A stretch of DNA of 64,000 bases from Mycobacterium scrofulaceum (GTDB taxonomy: Bacteria; Actinomycetota; Actinomycetes; Mycobacteriales; Mycobacteriaceae). Positions 1-9,522 of the stretch are shown here, in pieces. The notes under the pieces are model-generated. The model was not told where the DNA came from, searched no databases, and worked only from the letters and a program-made list of their open reading frames with translations. The DNA lies in the NCBI RefSeq assembly GCF_002086735.1, contig NZ_MVIJ01000006.1, forward strand, positions 62,001 to 126,000, given 5' to 3'. The position numbers were made by a program, and so were the translations under genes. The stretch's first letter is position 1. Every line of letters begins with the position of its first letter.

Positions 1-366
1 CCGCGGAATGGCCTCGAGGGCGAACGCCTGCACGCCGGCCTCGGTGAGCGCGCCGATCGAGTTGTCCGCGTTGCGCGGCGCCAGGAACCCGATCAGGGTC
101 TGCCCACGGCGCAGCCTGGCGACCTCTTCCTTGGTCGGCGGTGCCACCTTGACCACGATGTCGGCGGCCCAGGCGTCCCCGATGCCGGCGCCGGCCTCGG
201 TGTAGAGCTGGTCGGGCAGCAACGCGCCTTCACCCGCTCCGGACTCCACCGTTACCGCCACACCGCTGTTGATCAGCGACGCCACCGCCTTGGGCACCAG
301 CGCGACCCGCCGTTCGTCGGCGCCCGACTCGGCGACCACCCCTACCGTCGTCTGCGCATCTGTCAT
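1..366 (-). CDS. pntAa: NAD(P) transhydrogenase subunit alpha part 1 (5' part only)
   Basis: Amino-terminal 122 codons of the proton-translocating NAD(P) transhydrogenase alpha-1 subunit, which with the PntAb and PntB membrane subunits moves hydride from NADH to NADP+ using the proton gradient. The gene runs leftwards off the window edge. The visible protein begins MTDAQTTVGVVAESG and carries the conserved early block of the alanine dehydrogenase/PNT N-terminal domain (ESGADERRVALVPKAV, residues 13-28) and the later VVKVAPPTKEEVARL segment. Its neighbours to the right are fadE2 and ptbB, matching the Rv0155-Rv0154c-Rv0153c order of M. tuberculosis. Part of the NAD-binding domain and all downstream subunits lie outside the window. 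Confidence 0.93.
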   Translation of the reverse strand, partial: MTDAQTTVGVVAESGADERRVALVPKAVASLINSGVAVTVESGAGEGALLPDQLYTEAGAGIGDAWAADIVVKVAPPTKEEVARLRRGQTLIGFLAPRNADNSIGALTEAGVQAFALEAIPR

Positions 367-436
367 GGCGCGTACATCTGCTTTCCCGCACTTTCCTGCC
401 GTGTGAATGTGCCGCTGGCTGGCCGCACGCTTCGCT

Positions 437-442
437 ACCTTA
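437..442 (-). promoter_or_regulatory. Candidate -10 box for pntAa
   Basis: The minus strand reads TAAGGT here, about 70 bases before the pntAa start, in an otherwise gene-free gap between pntAa and the DUF1348 gene (367-594). The hexamer fits the mycobacterial SigA TANNNT pattern, but no clear -35 was recognised, so this is a weak call. Confidence 0.3.
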
Positions 443-594
443 ACGCCTGCCGGGTTTCACCCCCGCCGTGCGATCGCCCGGGCCCGGATACCTCGTCAGC
501 TGCCGATCGACTCCCGTCGATGGTTCGTCACCCGGAGCGCGAGCAGTAGCGCCCGCACCGTTGTGGAGTCACAAGACGGCGTTGTGGCCGGCGA

Positions 595-1056
595 CTACCA
601 GAGCGGGATGTCCCGGCCGTGTTCCCCCGCGGGTCGGGGCCCGAAATACCGGCGCTCGGACTCGTCGATCGGCACGTCGTTGATGCTGGCCTCGCGCCGG
701 GCCATCAACCCCGACGGGGAGAATTCCCACAGCTCGTTGCCGTAGCTGCGGTACCACTGCCCGCTCGCGTCGTGGCACTCGTACTGGAACCGCACGGCGA
801 TGCGGTTGTCGTGGAAGTCCCACAGGCTTTTTCGCAACGCGTAGTCGAGTTCGCGCTGCCACTTGCGGGTCAGGAAGGCCACGATGTCGTCGCGGCCGAC
901 GACGTGTTCGTCGCGGTTTCGCCATTGCGAGTCGGGCGTGTAGGCCAGGCTGACCCGCCGCGGGTCGCAGGTGTTCCAGGCGTCCTCGGCGGCCTGCACC
1001 TTCTGCAGGGCCGTCTCGCGGGTGAACGGGGGGAACGGGGGGCGGGATTCGCTCAT
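595..1056 (-). CDS. DUF1348 / NTF2-like small protein
   Basis: A 153-residue protein of the DUF1348 (SnoaL/NTF2-fold) family: [19 protein letters not shown] at the N-terminus, the [18 protein letters not shown] block and an aromatic-rich centre ([20 protein letters not shown]), ending in [16 protein letters not shown]. These are small one-domain proteins with a cone-shaped cavity; their substrate is generally unknown. The start at 1056 (MSESRPP) was chosen because the protein family normally begins close to PPFTRETA; in-frame starts at 1065 and 1086 are possible and none has a clear ribosome site. It lies between pntAa and fadE2 and is separated from fadE2 by a palindromic repeat. It has no equivalent in the M. 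tuberculosis order that I recall. Confidence 0.8.
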   Translation of the reverse strand: MSESRPPFPPFTRETALQKVQAAEDAWNTCDPRRVSLAYTPDSQWRNRDEHVVGRDDIVAFLTRKWQRELDYALRKSLWDFHDNRIAVRFQYECHDASGQWYRSYGNELWEFSPSGLMARREASINDVPIDESERRYFGPRPAGEHGRDIPLW

Positions 1057-1072
1057 GGCGTCCATATCTACC

Positions 1073-1131
1073 GCGAGCAGACACAAAATCGCACTAATCC
1101 GCCCGGCGGCAGGTGACTTTGCGTCTGCTCG
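1073..1131. repeat. Dispersed palindromic repeat, copy 1
   Basis: Imperfect inverted repeat. The left arm (1075-1093) reads GAGCAGACACAAAATCGCA and the right arm (1116-1130) reads ACTTTGCGTCTGCTC. The 21 bases at 1073-1093 occur again exactly, in reverse complement, inside a second palindrome at 39624-39679. This copy lies between the divergent starts of the DUF1348 gene and fadE2, so it is not simply a 3' terminator. It probably represents a small dispersed mycobacterial repeat. Confidence 0.75.
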
Positions 1132-1153
1132 TGGCCACGACGGGCACGTGTCC

Positions 1154-1159
1154 TATCGT
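1154..1159 (+). promoter_or_regulatory. -10 box of leaderless fadE2 transcript
   Basis: TATCGT lies exactly six bases before the fadE2 ATG at 1166, the spacing expected if transcription starts at the A of the start codon. No Shine-Dalgarno sequence is present. The same arrangement recurs at four other genes in the window. Confidence 0.5.
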
Positions 1160-1165
1160 GACGGC

Positions 1166-2398
1166 ATGGACTTCGCGATGTCGGCCAAAGCCAACGACTA
1201 CCACGAGCGACTGTCCGACTTCATGACCGAGTACGTCTTCGGAGCCGAGGCCGAATACGACAAGTACCGGGACGAAGCCGGCCCGAACGATCACACCGTC
1301 CCGCCGATCATCGAGGAACTGAAGGCCAAGGCCAAAGAGCGCGGCCTGTGGAACTTGTTCCTGCCGGCGGAGTCGGGCCTGACCAACCTCGAGTACGCCC
1401 CGCTGGCCGAGTTGACCGGCTGGAGCCTCGAGATCGCGCCCGAGGCGCTCAATTGCGCGGCCCCCGACACCGGCAACATGGAGACCCTGCACCTGTTCGC
1501 CACCGAGGAGCAGCGCAAGCAATGGCTGGAGCCGTTGCTCAACGGCGAGATCCGCAGCGCGTTCTCGATGACCGAGCCCGCGGTCGCGAGCAGCGACGCG
1601 CGCAACATCGAGACCTCCATCGTGCGCGACGGCGGCGACTACGTGATCAACGGCCGCAAGTGGTGGACCTCGGGGGCGTCGGATCCGCGCTGCAAGATCC
1701 TCATCGTGATGGGCCGCACCAACCCCGAGGCGGCGAGCCACCAGCAGCAGTCGATGGTCCTGGTGCCGATCGACACCCCGGGCGTGACGGTGGTCCGCTC
1801 CACCACGGTCTTCGGCTACCAGGACCAGCCCGGGCACTGCGAGATCATCTACGACAACGTCCGGGTGCCCGCGACCAACCTGCTCGGCGAGGAGGGCGGC
1901 GGCTTCGCGATCGCCCAGGCCCGGCTGGGCCCCGGCCGCATCCACCACTGCATGCGCGCGCTCGGCGGGGCCGAACGCGCGCTGGCCCTCATGGTGGACC
2001 GGGTGCAGAACCGGGTGGCGTTCGGCCGCCCGCTGGCCGAGCAGGGCGTGGTGCGGGAGGCGATCGCCAAGTCGCGCAACGAGATCGATCAGGCCCGGCT
2101 GCTCTGCCACAAGGCGGCGTGGACCATCGACCAGCACGGCAACAAGGCCGCCCACACGCTGGTCTCGCAGATCAAGGCGGTGGCGCCGCAGGTGGCCTGC
2201 AACGTGATCGACCGCGCGATCCAGGTGCACGGCGCCGCCGGGGTCAGCGAGGACACCGTGCTGGCCCGCTCGTACGGGTGGCATCGGGCCATGCGCTTGT
2301 TCGACGGCCCCGACGAGGTGCACATGCGGACCATTGCCCGCGCCGAACTCGGCCGGGAGAAGTCTCCCCTCGCCGCGGCGGTCACGTCGCATGACTGA
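1166..2398 (+). CDS. fadE2: Acyl-CoA dehydrogenase FadE2
   Basis: A 410-residue FAD-dependent acyl-CoA dehydrogenase, catalysing alpha,beta-desaturation of an acyl-CoA. Visible family marks are the N-terminal helical domain, FSMTEPAVASSDARNIETS (flavin and substrate binding), the KWWTSGASDPRCKILIVMGRT beta-domain strand pair split over about residues 160-180, RVAFGRPLAEQG, and the C-terminal QVHGAAGVSEDTVLA segment. It resembles the ACAD10/11-like group rather than the short-chain enzymes. The start at 1166 is preferred over upstream codons because of the TATCGT box six bases before it. The stop overlaps the ptbB start by eight bases, so the two genes are co-transcribed, as in the Rv0154c-Rv0153c pair. 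Substrate unknown. Confidence 0.93.
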   Translation: MDFAMSAKANDYHERLSDFMTEYVFGAEAEYDKYRDEAGPNDHTVPPIIEELKAKAKERGLWNLFLPAESGLTNLEYAPLAELTGWSLEIAPEALNCAAPDTGNMETLHLFATEEQRKQWLEPLLNGEIRSAFSMTEPAVASSDARNIETSIVRDGGDYVINGRKWWTSGASDPRCKILIVMGRTNPEAASHQQQSMVLVPIDTPGVTVVRSTTVFGYQDQPGHCEIIYDNVRVPATNLLGEEGGGFAIAQARLGPGRIHHCMRALGGAERALALMVDRVQNRVAFGRPLAEQGVVREAIAKSRNEIDQARLLCHKAAWTIDQHGNKAAHTLVSQIKAVAPQVACNVIDRAIQVHGAAGVSEDTVLARSYGWHRAMRLFDGPDEVHMRTIARAELGREKSPLAAAVTSHD

Positions 2399-3215
2399 GA
2401 CGCTGCGGGAGCTGTCCGGCGCATGGAACTTTCGTGATGTCGCCGACGAGACGCCCGGGCTCCGGCCCGGACGGCTGTTCCGGTCCGGTGAACTGAGCCG
2501 CCTCGACGACGAGGGCCGCGCGACGCTGCGCGGGCTGGGTATCACCGACGTCGCCGACCTGCGCGCCGTACGCGAGGTTGCCCGCCGCGGTCCGGGACTG
2601 GTTCCCGACGGCGTCGACATCCACCTGCTGCCCTTCCCCGACCTGGGCGACGAGGAACAGACCGAAGACGACGCGCCGCATGAAACCGCGTTTCGCCGGC
2701 TGTTCCAGGGCGATCCCGACCAATCCGACGAGGCCGTCAACGAGGCCGCCGTGCGCCACATGATCGACGAATACCGGCAATTCCCGTCGCGCAACGGAGC
2801 GCAACGCGCTGTGCGGCACGTCTTTTCGCTGCTGGCAGCCGGGCGTTCGGTGCTCACGCACTGCTTCGCGGGCAAGGACCGCACCGGCTTTGTGATCGCC
2901 ACGGTGCTGGAGACGGTGGGCGTCGACCGCGACACCATCGTCGCCGACTACCTGCGCAGCAACGCCGCGGTACCGCAACTGCGCGACCACATCTACGAGA
3001 TGATCCAACAGCGTTCCGACGTCGAACTGACCCCGGAGGTCGTCACGTTCACCAAGGCGCGGCTGGCCGACGGTGTCCTCGGTGTCCGCCCGGAGTATCT
3101 GGCCGCCGCGCGTCAAGCCATCGACGAGGCGTACGGCTCACTGGACGCCTACCTGCGCGACGCAGGCGTCGCGCAGGCGGACGTCGACCGCCTGCGCAAC
3201 GAACTGCTCGTCTGA
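2391..3215 (+). CDS. ptbB: Secreted-type protein tyrosine/lipid phosphatase PtbB (PtpB)
   Basis: A 274-residue tyrosine phosphatase orthologous to M. tuberculosis PtpB (276 residues), a triple-specificity phosphatase that acts on host phosphotyrosine, phosphoserine/threonine and phosphoinositides. The P-loop HCFAGKDRTGF is present with the nucleophilic cysteine at residue 158, and the N-terminal WNFRDVAD and the acidic lid-helix region (about residues 85-125) are recognisable. There is no ordinary signal peptide, as in the family. It overlaps fadE2 by eight bases and ends ten bases before the convergent SDR gene; in M. tuberculosis the Rv0149-Rv0152c block containing PE1 and PE2 lies in that position, and here it is missing. 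Confidence 0.95.
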   Translation: MTETLRELSGAWNFRDVADETPGLRPGRLFRSGELSRLDDEGRATLRGLGITDVADLRAVREVARRGPGLVPDGVDIHLLPFPDLGDEEQTEDDAPHETAFRRLFQGDPDQSDEAVNEAAVRHMIDEYRQFPSRNGAQRAVRHVFSLLAAGRSVLTHCFAGKDRTGFVIATVLETVGVDRDTIVADYLRSNAAVPQLRDHIYEMIQQRSDVELTPEVVTFTKARLADGVLGVRPEYLAAARQAIDEAYGSLDAYLRDAGVAQADVDRLRNELLV

Positions 3216-3224
3216 TCCGGCCGG

Positions 3225-4085
3225 CTACAGCTTGAAGTTGGCCTGCTTGGCCGCGGAGAGGTCGTCGATCTCCGACCAGTGCGCGGCCACATCCTGCACC
3301 GACGGCGGCGTGTCGAAGTTGGCGCCCTCGTTCTGGAACAGCGCCACCCGCTGCACCTTGCCGCCGCCGACGACGAAAACGGAAGCGGTATTGGGGTTTT
3401 CCTCGGTGCACAGGTAGGCCACCACCGGCGCGACGTACTCGGGCGTCAGCTTCTCGAGCACCTCCTTGGGCAGGATGTCCTCGGTCATGCGGGTCGCGGC
3501 GATCGGCGCGATGGCGTTGGCGTGGATGTTGTACTTCGCCCCCTCCTGCGCCAGCGTGTTGATCATGCCGACCAGGCCGAGCTTGGCCGCGCCGTAGTTG
3601 GTCTGCCCGAAGTTGCCGAACAGGCCGCTGGTGGAGGTGGCGACCACGATGCGACCGTAGCTCTGCTCCCGGAAATGCGGCCAGGCGGCGCGCAGCACGT
3701 TGTACCCGCCGTAGAGGTGCACCTTGAGCACGGCGTCCCAGTTCTCGAACGTCATCTTGTGGAAGGTGCCGTCGCGCAGGATGCCGGCGTTGCTCACCAC
3801 CCCGTGCACGGCCCCGAACTCGTCGAGCGCCGTCTTGATGATGTTGGCGGCGCCCTCCGGTTCGGCGACGCTGTCGTAGTTGGCCACCGCCCGGCCGCCC
3901 GCGTCCTTGATCTCGTTGACGACCTGGTCGGCCATGTTGTGGCCGGCCCCGGTGCCGTCGCGGGACCCACCGAGGTCGTTGACGACGACGCTGGCGCCCT
4001 CGCGGGCCAGGGTCAGGGCGTATTCACGCCCCAGTCCCCCGCCGGCTCCGGTGACGACGATGACGCGATCCTGCACTCCGGGCAT
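3225..4085 (-). CDS. Short-chain dehydrogenase, MFE-2/17beta-HSD4-like (Rv0148 type)
   Basis: A 286-residue classical SDR. It has the NAD(P) motif TGAGGGLG at residues 12-19, NDLGG after the second strand, SNAG at about 100 and the catalytic Ser (TSTSG) and YGAAK pair. The N-terminal MPGVQDRVIVVTGAGGGLGR and NDLGGSRDG are typical of the hydroxyacyl-CoA dehydrogenase half of peroxisomal multifunctional enzyme 2, so a 3-hydroxyacyl-CoA or hydroxysteroid is the likely substrate. It lies 55 bases downstream of the aldehyde dehydrogenase on the same strand, as in Rv0147-Rv0148. The start is preceded by a weak GAGAGG ribosome site. Confidence 0.92.
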   Translation of the reverse strand: MPGVQDRVIVVTGAGGGLGREYALTLAREGASVVVNDLGGSRDGTGAGHNMADQVVNEIKDAGGRAVANYDSVAEPEGAANIIKTALDEFGAVHGVVSNAGILRDGTFHKMTFENWDAVLKVHLYGGYNVLRAAWPHFREQSYGRIVVATSTSGLFGNFGQTNYGAAKLGLVGMINTLAQEGAKYNIHANAIAPIAATRMTEDILPKEVLEKLTPEYVAPVVAYLCTEENPNTASVFVVGGGKVQRVALFQNEGANFDTPPSVQDVAAHWSEIDDLSAAKQANFKL

Positions 4086-4140
4086 CAGGTTCCTCTCTCG
4101 GGTGAAAACTGCTTTCTGGCAAGCGATTTGCTGTGGCGGT

Positions 4141-5565
4141 TCAGAACATCCGGCGGGCCATCTTGAATGCCCGCGCCGTGTACGGCGGGTAGATGAAGCT
4201 CGACAGGTCGGGCCGGGTCGGCTTGGTCAACACCGACTTGCGGTGGCTGAACTCCTCGAAGCCGTAGCGGCCGTGATAGGCGCCCATCCCGGAGGCGCCG
4301 ACACCGCCGAACGGCAGCTTGGCCGTCGACACCTGGAAGGCCAGGTGGTTGACCAGCATGCCGCCGGCCGGCACCTCCTTGATCACCCGCTCGCGGGTCC
4401 CGCGCGTCTTGGTGAACAGGTAGGCGGACAGCGGCTTGGGCCGCGAGTTGACGAAACGTATCGCGTCGTCCAGGGATTGGACGGTGATCACCGGCAGCAC
4501 CGGCCCGAAGATCTCGTTCTGCATCAACGGGCCGTCCGGGTCGGGGTCGACCACGACCGCGGGCTGGATGCGCAGGGTCGACGGGTCGCATTTGCCGCCG
4601 ACGATGACCTTGCCGTCCCCACCGGCGAGGTAGCCGCTGATCCGGTCGAACTGACGCTGGTTGACGATCCGCATCCCGTCGGGCTTGTCCGACGTGAACT
4701 TGGTGATCGCCGCGCCGATCTTGCTGACCAGCTCGTCGCGAATCTTGACGTCCGCCAACACGTAGTCGGGGGCGACGCAGGTCTGCCCGGCGTTGAGCAG
4801 TTTCATCCAGGCGATCCGCTTGGCCGCCACGTCCACGTCCGCGTCGGCCGCGACGATCACCGGGCTCTTGCCGCCGAGCTCCAGCGTGCACGGGGTCAGG
4901 TGCGGCGCGGCGCCCTCGTACACCTTGCGGCCGATCTCGGTGCCGCCGGTGAACAGCACCCGGTCCAGCCCCTGCGCGATGAGTTCCTGGCTCACCGCAC
5001 CGTCGCCCTCCACCACGGCGATCGCGTCGCTGTCGAGGTATTTGGGCACCAGCTCGGCCATCAGGTGGGCGGACGCCGCGGCGATCTCCGACGGCTTGAG
5101 GATGACGGCGTTGCCGGCCGCGATCGCACCGACCGCCGGGCCCAGCGTGAGGTAGAACGGGTAGTTCCACGCGCCGATGATCAGCACGGTGCCGTACGGC
5201 TCGTATTCGATCCACCCGCGCCCGGGCAGCTGCGGCACCTCGAGCAACTGATATTTGCGGCGCGTCCATTTGCGCACCCGCTTGGCCGCGTACTTCGCTT
5301 CACCCGCCGTGGTTGCGATATCGGCGATGAACGCCTCGAAGGGGCTGCGGTCCAAATCCTCGGCGAGAGCGGCCGCGATCGCGGCCTCGTTCTCTTCCAT
5401 CAGCTTGGCGAGCTGCAACAACTGCCGTCTGCGCCATTCGACGTCCCGGGTGCGCCCGGTGGCATAGGTCTTGCGCAGCCGCTCCACCGTCGCGGGAATG
5501 TTCGCCGGCGCAGATGCGGCGCCGTTGGCGACTGATGCCTTGGGTGTAACCGATTCGGTGGTCAT
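4141..5565 (-). CDS. NAD(P)-dependent aldehyde dehydrogenase (Rv0147 type)
   Basis: A 474-residue class-3-like aldehyde dehydrogenase that oxidises an aldehyde to its carboxylate. Visible motifs are NYPFYLTLGP and KPSEIAAAS (cofactor pocket), the general-base glutamate in LELGGKSPVIV, the catalytic cysteine in GQTCVAPDYVL, and EIFGPVLPV; the C-terminal hydrophobic tail resembles the fatty aldehyde dehydrogenases. The start at 5565 (MTTESVTPKAS) is supported by an AAGGA ribosome site; upstream in-frame codons are less plausible. It is the first gene of a unit with the downstream SDR, which suggests sequential oxidation of a lipid alcohol or aldehyde. The 5566-5728 gap contains nothing else I recognise. 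Confidence 0.92.
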   Translation of the reverse strand: MTTESVTPKASVANGAASAPANIPATVERLRKTYATGRTRDVEWRRRQLLQLAKLMEENEAAIAAALAEDLDRSPFEAFIADIATTAGEAKYAAKRVRKWTRRKYQLLEVPQLPGRGWIEYEPYGTVLIIGAWNYPFYLTLGPAVGAIAAGNAVILKPSEIAAASAHLMAELVPKYLDSDAIAVVEGDGAVSQELIAQGLDRVLFTGGTEIGRKVYEGAAPHLTPCTLELGGKSPVIVAADADVDVAAKRIAWMKLLNAGQTCVAPDYVLADVKIRDELVSKIGAAITKFTSDKPDGMRIVNQRQFDRISGYLAGGDGKVIVGGKCDPSTLRIQPAVVVDPDPDGPLMQNEIFGPVLPVITVQSLDDAIRFVNSRPKPLSAYLFTKTRGTRERVIKEVPAGGMLVNHLAFQVSTAKLPFGGVGASGMGAYHGRYGFEEFSHRKSVLTKPTRPDLSSFIYPPYTARAFKMARRMF

Positions 5566-5728
5566 CGTTGTCCTTCCCCTGCTTCGGTTCATCCCGGACG
5601 CGCCCGTTGCTCGTCGCACGAGCGCTCGTGGGTGATAACCGCGATCCTAACCATCCGGTTGGGAGAGCAGTAAGGAAGATCCTGCGGGGTGCGCTGGAGC
5701 CGCCGTCAGGGTTCGATCGCGCTGACGA

Positions 5729-6700
<972 letters not shown>

Positions 6701-7642
6701 TCAGGCTGTCGGTTGGCCGAGACGGGCCCGCAGCAGCGTGCTGCGGACCGCGTCCTCGGCCAGGTCTTCGGGTACTGGGCGGCCCAGCCGGGCCATTTCC
6801 TCGCGGTTGTCCACGGTCCGCACCTGCCAGCCGTGGTCGGTCAGCCATTGGGCCGCATCCGATCGGTCCGGCTCGTGATAGGTCAGCGCCTGCACGTTGA
6901 CGTCGAGGCCGAGGCGTTCGCGCATCCGCAGCCAGCGCTGCGAATTGCTCCGCGAGTTCATGCCGAACGCCTCGATCGCGACCTGGCTGCCCGGTGCGCT
7001 CAGCGCAGTGAACATCTCGAACAGGCGGTCTTGGGCGTCGCTCGGCAGGTACGGCAGCAGGCCCTCGGCCAGCCAGGCGGTCGGTCGGGTGCGGTCGAAT
7101 CCCGCCGCGGCCAACGCGGCCGGCCAGTCGTCGCGCAGGTCGACGGGGACCGGTCGGCGGCTCGCGGTGGGGGCGGCGCCATGCTGTTGCAGCACCGCGG
7201 CCTTGTACTCCAGCACTTTGGGCTGGTCGATCTCGTACACCGCGGTGCCGTCCGGCCAATTCAGGCGGTAGGCCCGCGAGTCCAGACCGGCGGCCAGGAT
7301 GACCACCTGCCGGATCCCGGCCTCGACGGCGTCGGCGAAGTACTCGTCGAAGAAATGCGTGCGCACGGCCTGGTAGTCGATGCCGATGCGATGCGCGCGG
7401 CGACCGTCCTCGTCGCCGTCGAGCCAGGCCAACTCCGGATCGGTGAGCCGGGCCCATGCCGGACCGGCCGACGAGACGAGGACGCGGGCGAACTCGTCAC
7501 GGATCAGTGGATTGCTCCCGGCGGTCTCCGCCGCCCGCGACGCGGCGACGCCCAGCGCGGTGGCACCGACGAGTTCGGTGATGGCCCAGCTGTCGCCGGC
7601 AGATCTCAGGGAAGGCGGTAACGACGCGTCCAGATCAGTCAT
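6701..7642 (-). CDS. SAM-dependent methyltransferase, mycobacterial DUF574-like (Rv0145 type)
   Basis: A 313-residue paralogue of the neighbouring methyltransferase, with [53 protein letters not shown] and [11 protein letters not shown]. It is upstream of its paralogue in the same direction and downstream of a TetR gene, with 55 bases between them. No Shine-Dalgarno is obvious; the minus strand carries TACGAT about nine bases before the start. The role is unknown; by analogy these enzymes may O-methylate small lipids or secondary metabolites. Confidence 0.93.
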   Translation of the reverse strand: MTDLDASLPPSLRSAGDSWAITELVGATALGVAASRAAETAGSNPLIRDEFARVLVSSAGPAWARLTDPELAWLDGDEDGRRAHRIGIDYQAVRTHFFDEYFADAVEAGIRQVVILAAGLDSRAYRLNWPDGTAVYEIDQPKVLEYKAAVLQQHGAAPTASRRPVPVDLRDDWPAALAAAGFDRTRPTAWLAEGLLPYLPSDAQDRLFEMFTALSAPGSQVAIEAFGMNSRSNSQRWLRMRERLGLDVNVQALTYHEPDRSDAAQWLTDHGWQVRTVDNREEMARLGRPVPEDLAEDAVRSTLLRARLGQPTA

Positions 7643-7697
7643 GACCGGTCCATCGTACCGGGATAAGTTAGTTAGCCTATACGCTTTGTGCGCAACC

Positions 7698-8363
7698 TCA
7701 CTGCGCCCGGGTGGGCGCCAGCCCGCTGGCTCCCCCGGGTCCGCGGAGCGCCCCTTCCAGCAGCCGCTGCATCGTCCCGGTGATGCCCAGGAGGTCCTCC
7801 GGGCTCTGGACGAAGCCGGCGTACAGGCCCACCCCGCACATCAGGACCAGCAGCGCCTCGACCAACGCCGCCGCGTCGATGTCGGCCGCGACCTCGCCGC
7901 GCCCGATCGCGTCATCGACGGCCCGGACCAGAAATTCGCGGACGATTCGCACGGAATCGTTTTCGGTCGTGCTCCATTCCGGATGGCGCTGCGATTCGAG
8001 TACCCCGGTGATTATCAGGGCCGATCCGGCGGGATTTTCGGAATTGGCGCGCACCGCAACGGAAATGAACGCGGCGAGCTGCGCCGGCAGCGTGGTTTCA
8101 CGCTCGGCCTGTTCGATGCCGGTTCCGATGACGGCTTGATTGGTTTGCTCCAGCACCTCCCGATACAGGACCCGCTTGCTGGAGAAGTAATGGTTGATCG
8201 CCGGCCGCGTGAGGTCGGCGCGAGCCGCGATGGCCTGGAAGGTCGCGCCGTCGTACCCGCGTTCGCTGAACACCAGCCGAGCGGCCCGCATGATGCGCTG
8301 TCGCGTCTCGTCCGCCTTCGCGGCAGGTGGCCGTCCCGGCCGACGGCTCACCCCTGAAGACAC
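7698..8363 (-). CDS. TetR-family transcriptional repressor (Rv0144 type)
   Basis: A 221-residue TetR protein. The DNA-binding half is clear: [20 protein letters not shown], the recognition region [21 protein letters not shown] and the [13 protein letters not shown] helix. The C-terminal ligand domain is not diagnostic. The start is a GTG at 8363, just two bases after the pirin stop codon, so both are one operon with pirin first. A 24-bp palindrome upstream of pirin (9377-9400) is its most likely autoregulatory operator. Signal molecule unknown. Confidence 0.9.
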   Translation of the reverse strand: MSSGVSRRPGRPPAAKADETRQRIMRAARLVFSERGYDGATFQAIAARADLTRPAINHYFSSKRVLYREVLEQTNQAVIGTGIEQAERETTLPAQLAAFISVAVRANSENPAGSALIITGVLESQRHPEWSTTENDSVRIVREFLVRAVDDAIGRGEVAADIDAAALVEALLVLMCGVGLYAGFVQSPEDLLGITGTMQRLLEGALRGPGGASGLAPTRAQ

Positions 8364-8365
8364 CG

Positions 8366-9349
8366 TTAGAGTGTGCCACCGCCGTGGTGCGGCATCAGGG
8401 CATTTGGCGGAATGCTGCCAAATTTGCCGGCCCGGTAGTCCTCCAGCGCCTCGATCAATTCCGACCGCGAGTTCATCACGAAAGGCCCGTAATGGAATAC
8501 CGGCTCCCGAATGGGCCGGCCGCCCAGAAGCAGCAGATCCATCGCGGTCGTGCGCGTCGATTCCTGCGCCCGGTCGGCGCCCACGGTGATGCGATCACCG
8601 GGTCCGAGTACCGCCAATTGCCCCTGGCGAATGGGGTGGGCGACGGGACCGACATATCCGCTCCCGGACAGCACGTAAACCAGCGCATTGAAGTCGCGCC
8701 GCCACGGCAGGTTCAGCCGGGCGCCGTTTTCGATCGTGGCGTGCGCGAGCGTGATGGGCGTGTGGGTGACGCCGGGCCCCCGGTGGCCGTCCACCTCGCC
8801 GGCGATGATGCGGACCAGCGCCCCGCCGTCGGCCGAGGCGACCAACGTCGCGTCGCCCCCGTCGATGGCCTGGTACCGGGGTGGGGCGAACTTGTCGCTC
8901 TTCGGCAGGTTCACCCACAACTGGACGCCGTGAAAGAGGCCCCCGCTCTCGACCAGTTCGGCGGGCGGCGTCTCGATGTGCAGGATGCCCGAACCCGCGG
9001 TCATCCACTGCGTCGCGCCGTCGGTGATGAGGCCGCCGCCGCCGTGGGAGTCCTGGTGGGCGAACCTGCCGTCGATCATGTAGGTGACGGTCTCGAACCC
9101 GCGGTGCGGATGCCAATCGGTCCCCCTCGGCTCGCCTGGCTGGTACTCCACCTCGCCCATCTGGTCCATGTGCACGAACGGGTCCAGCGCGGCGGCGCTG
9201 ACCCCACCGAAGGCCCGGACGACGGGGAATCCCTCGCCTTCGTAGCCGCGCGGGCCGGTGGTGATCGACCGGATCGGGCGCTCGGTGTCGGCGGGGCCGG
9301 CGGTGCCGACGCGGGGCAGCGCCAGCGTGTTTGCCGTGATAGCGGGCAT
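8366..9349 (-). CDS. Pirin family protein
   Basis: A 327-residue cupin-fold pirin. It shows the metal-site and family signatures WHPHRGFETVTYMIDG, HQDSHGGGGLITDG, QWMTAGSGILHIETP and the LQLWVNLP-like block FHGVQLWVNLPKSDK. Pirins are Fe(II) proteins; bacterial examples act as quercetinases or modulate metabolic enzymes, and none of these functions can be fixed here. The start at 9349 is supported by a GGAGGA ribosome site seven bases upstream. It heads an operon with the TetR gene, so its substrate or product may be linked to the ligand of that regulator. Confidence 0.92.
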   Translation of the reverse strand: MPAITANTLALPRVGTAGPADTERPIRSITTGPRGYEGEGFPVVRAFGGVSAAALDPFVHMDQMGEVEYQPGEPRGTDWHPHRGFETVTYMIDGRFAHQDSHGGGGLITDGATQWMTAGSGILHIETPPAELVESGGLFHGVQLWVNLPKSDKFAPPRYQAIDGGDATLVASADGGALVRIIAGEVDGHRGPGVTHTPITLAHATIENGARLNLPWRRDFNALVYVLSGSGYVGPVAHPIRQGQLAVLGPGDRITVGADRAQESTRTTAMDLLLLGGRPIREPVFHYGPFVMNSRSELIEALEDYRAGKFGSIPPNALMPHHGGGTL

Positions 9350-9376
9350 GTGTCCTCCATATCCAGAACTACCCAT

Positions 9377-9400
9377 ATAACCGGACCGCAGTCCAGTTAT
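9377..9400. promoter_or_regulatory. 24-bp palindrome, probable operator of the pirin-TetR operon
   Basis: Inverted repeat ATAAC-C-GGAC, four-base centre, GTCC-A-GTTAT. Nineteen of the twenty arm and centre-flanking positions form symmetric pairs around the centre, with one C/A exception pair. It lies 28 bases before the pirin start codon and overlaps AT-rich promoter-like sequence, the usual place for a TetR operator. Confidence 0.6.
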
Positions 9401-9427
9401 TCCCCCACACCCTCCGCGCGAGAAACT

Positions 9428-9442
9428 ATTGCGTAGTGCAAT
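9428..9442. promoter_or_regulatory. 15-bp inverted repeat before the CLC gene
   Basis: ATTGC-GTAGT-GCAAT lies 80 bases before the CLC start in the pirin/CLC divergent region (9350-9522). Function unknown; short enough to occur by chance. Confidence 0.3.
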
Positions 9443-9522
9443 ATTTGCTGTAGGCGGATGGTCATCGCGACCGCCGGCCCGTTCAGCGGGCGCACGGCGG
9501 TCACCGGGGGAAGGATGCGTGC

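Noticed and set aside
1094..2938. Very long minus-strand open frame opposite fadE2 and ptbB
   Set aside because: It is antisense to two genes with clear family motifs, is rich in Arg, Ala and Val typical of GC-rich shadow frames, and shows no domain.
7685..7700. CRP-like TGTGC-N6-TCACT before the Rv0145-type methyltransferase
   Set aside because: It deviates from consensus in both half-sites and overlaps the end of the TetR gene.
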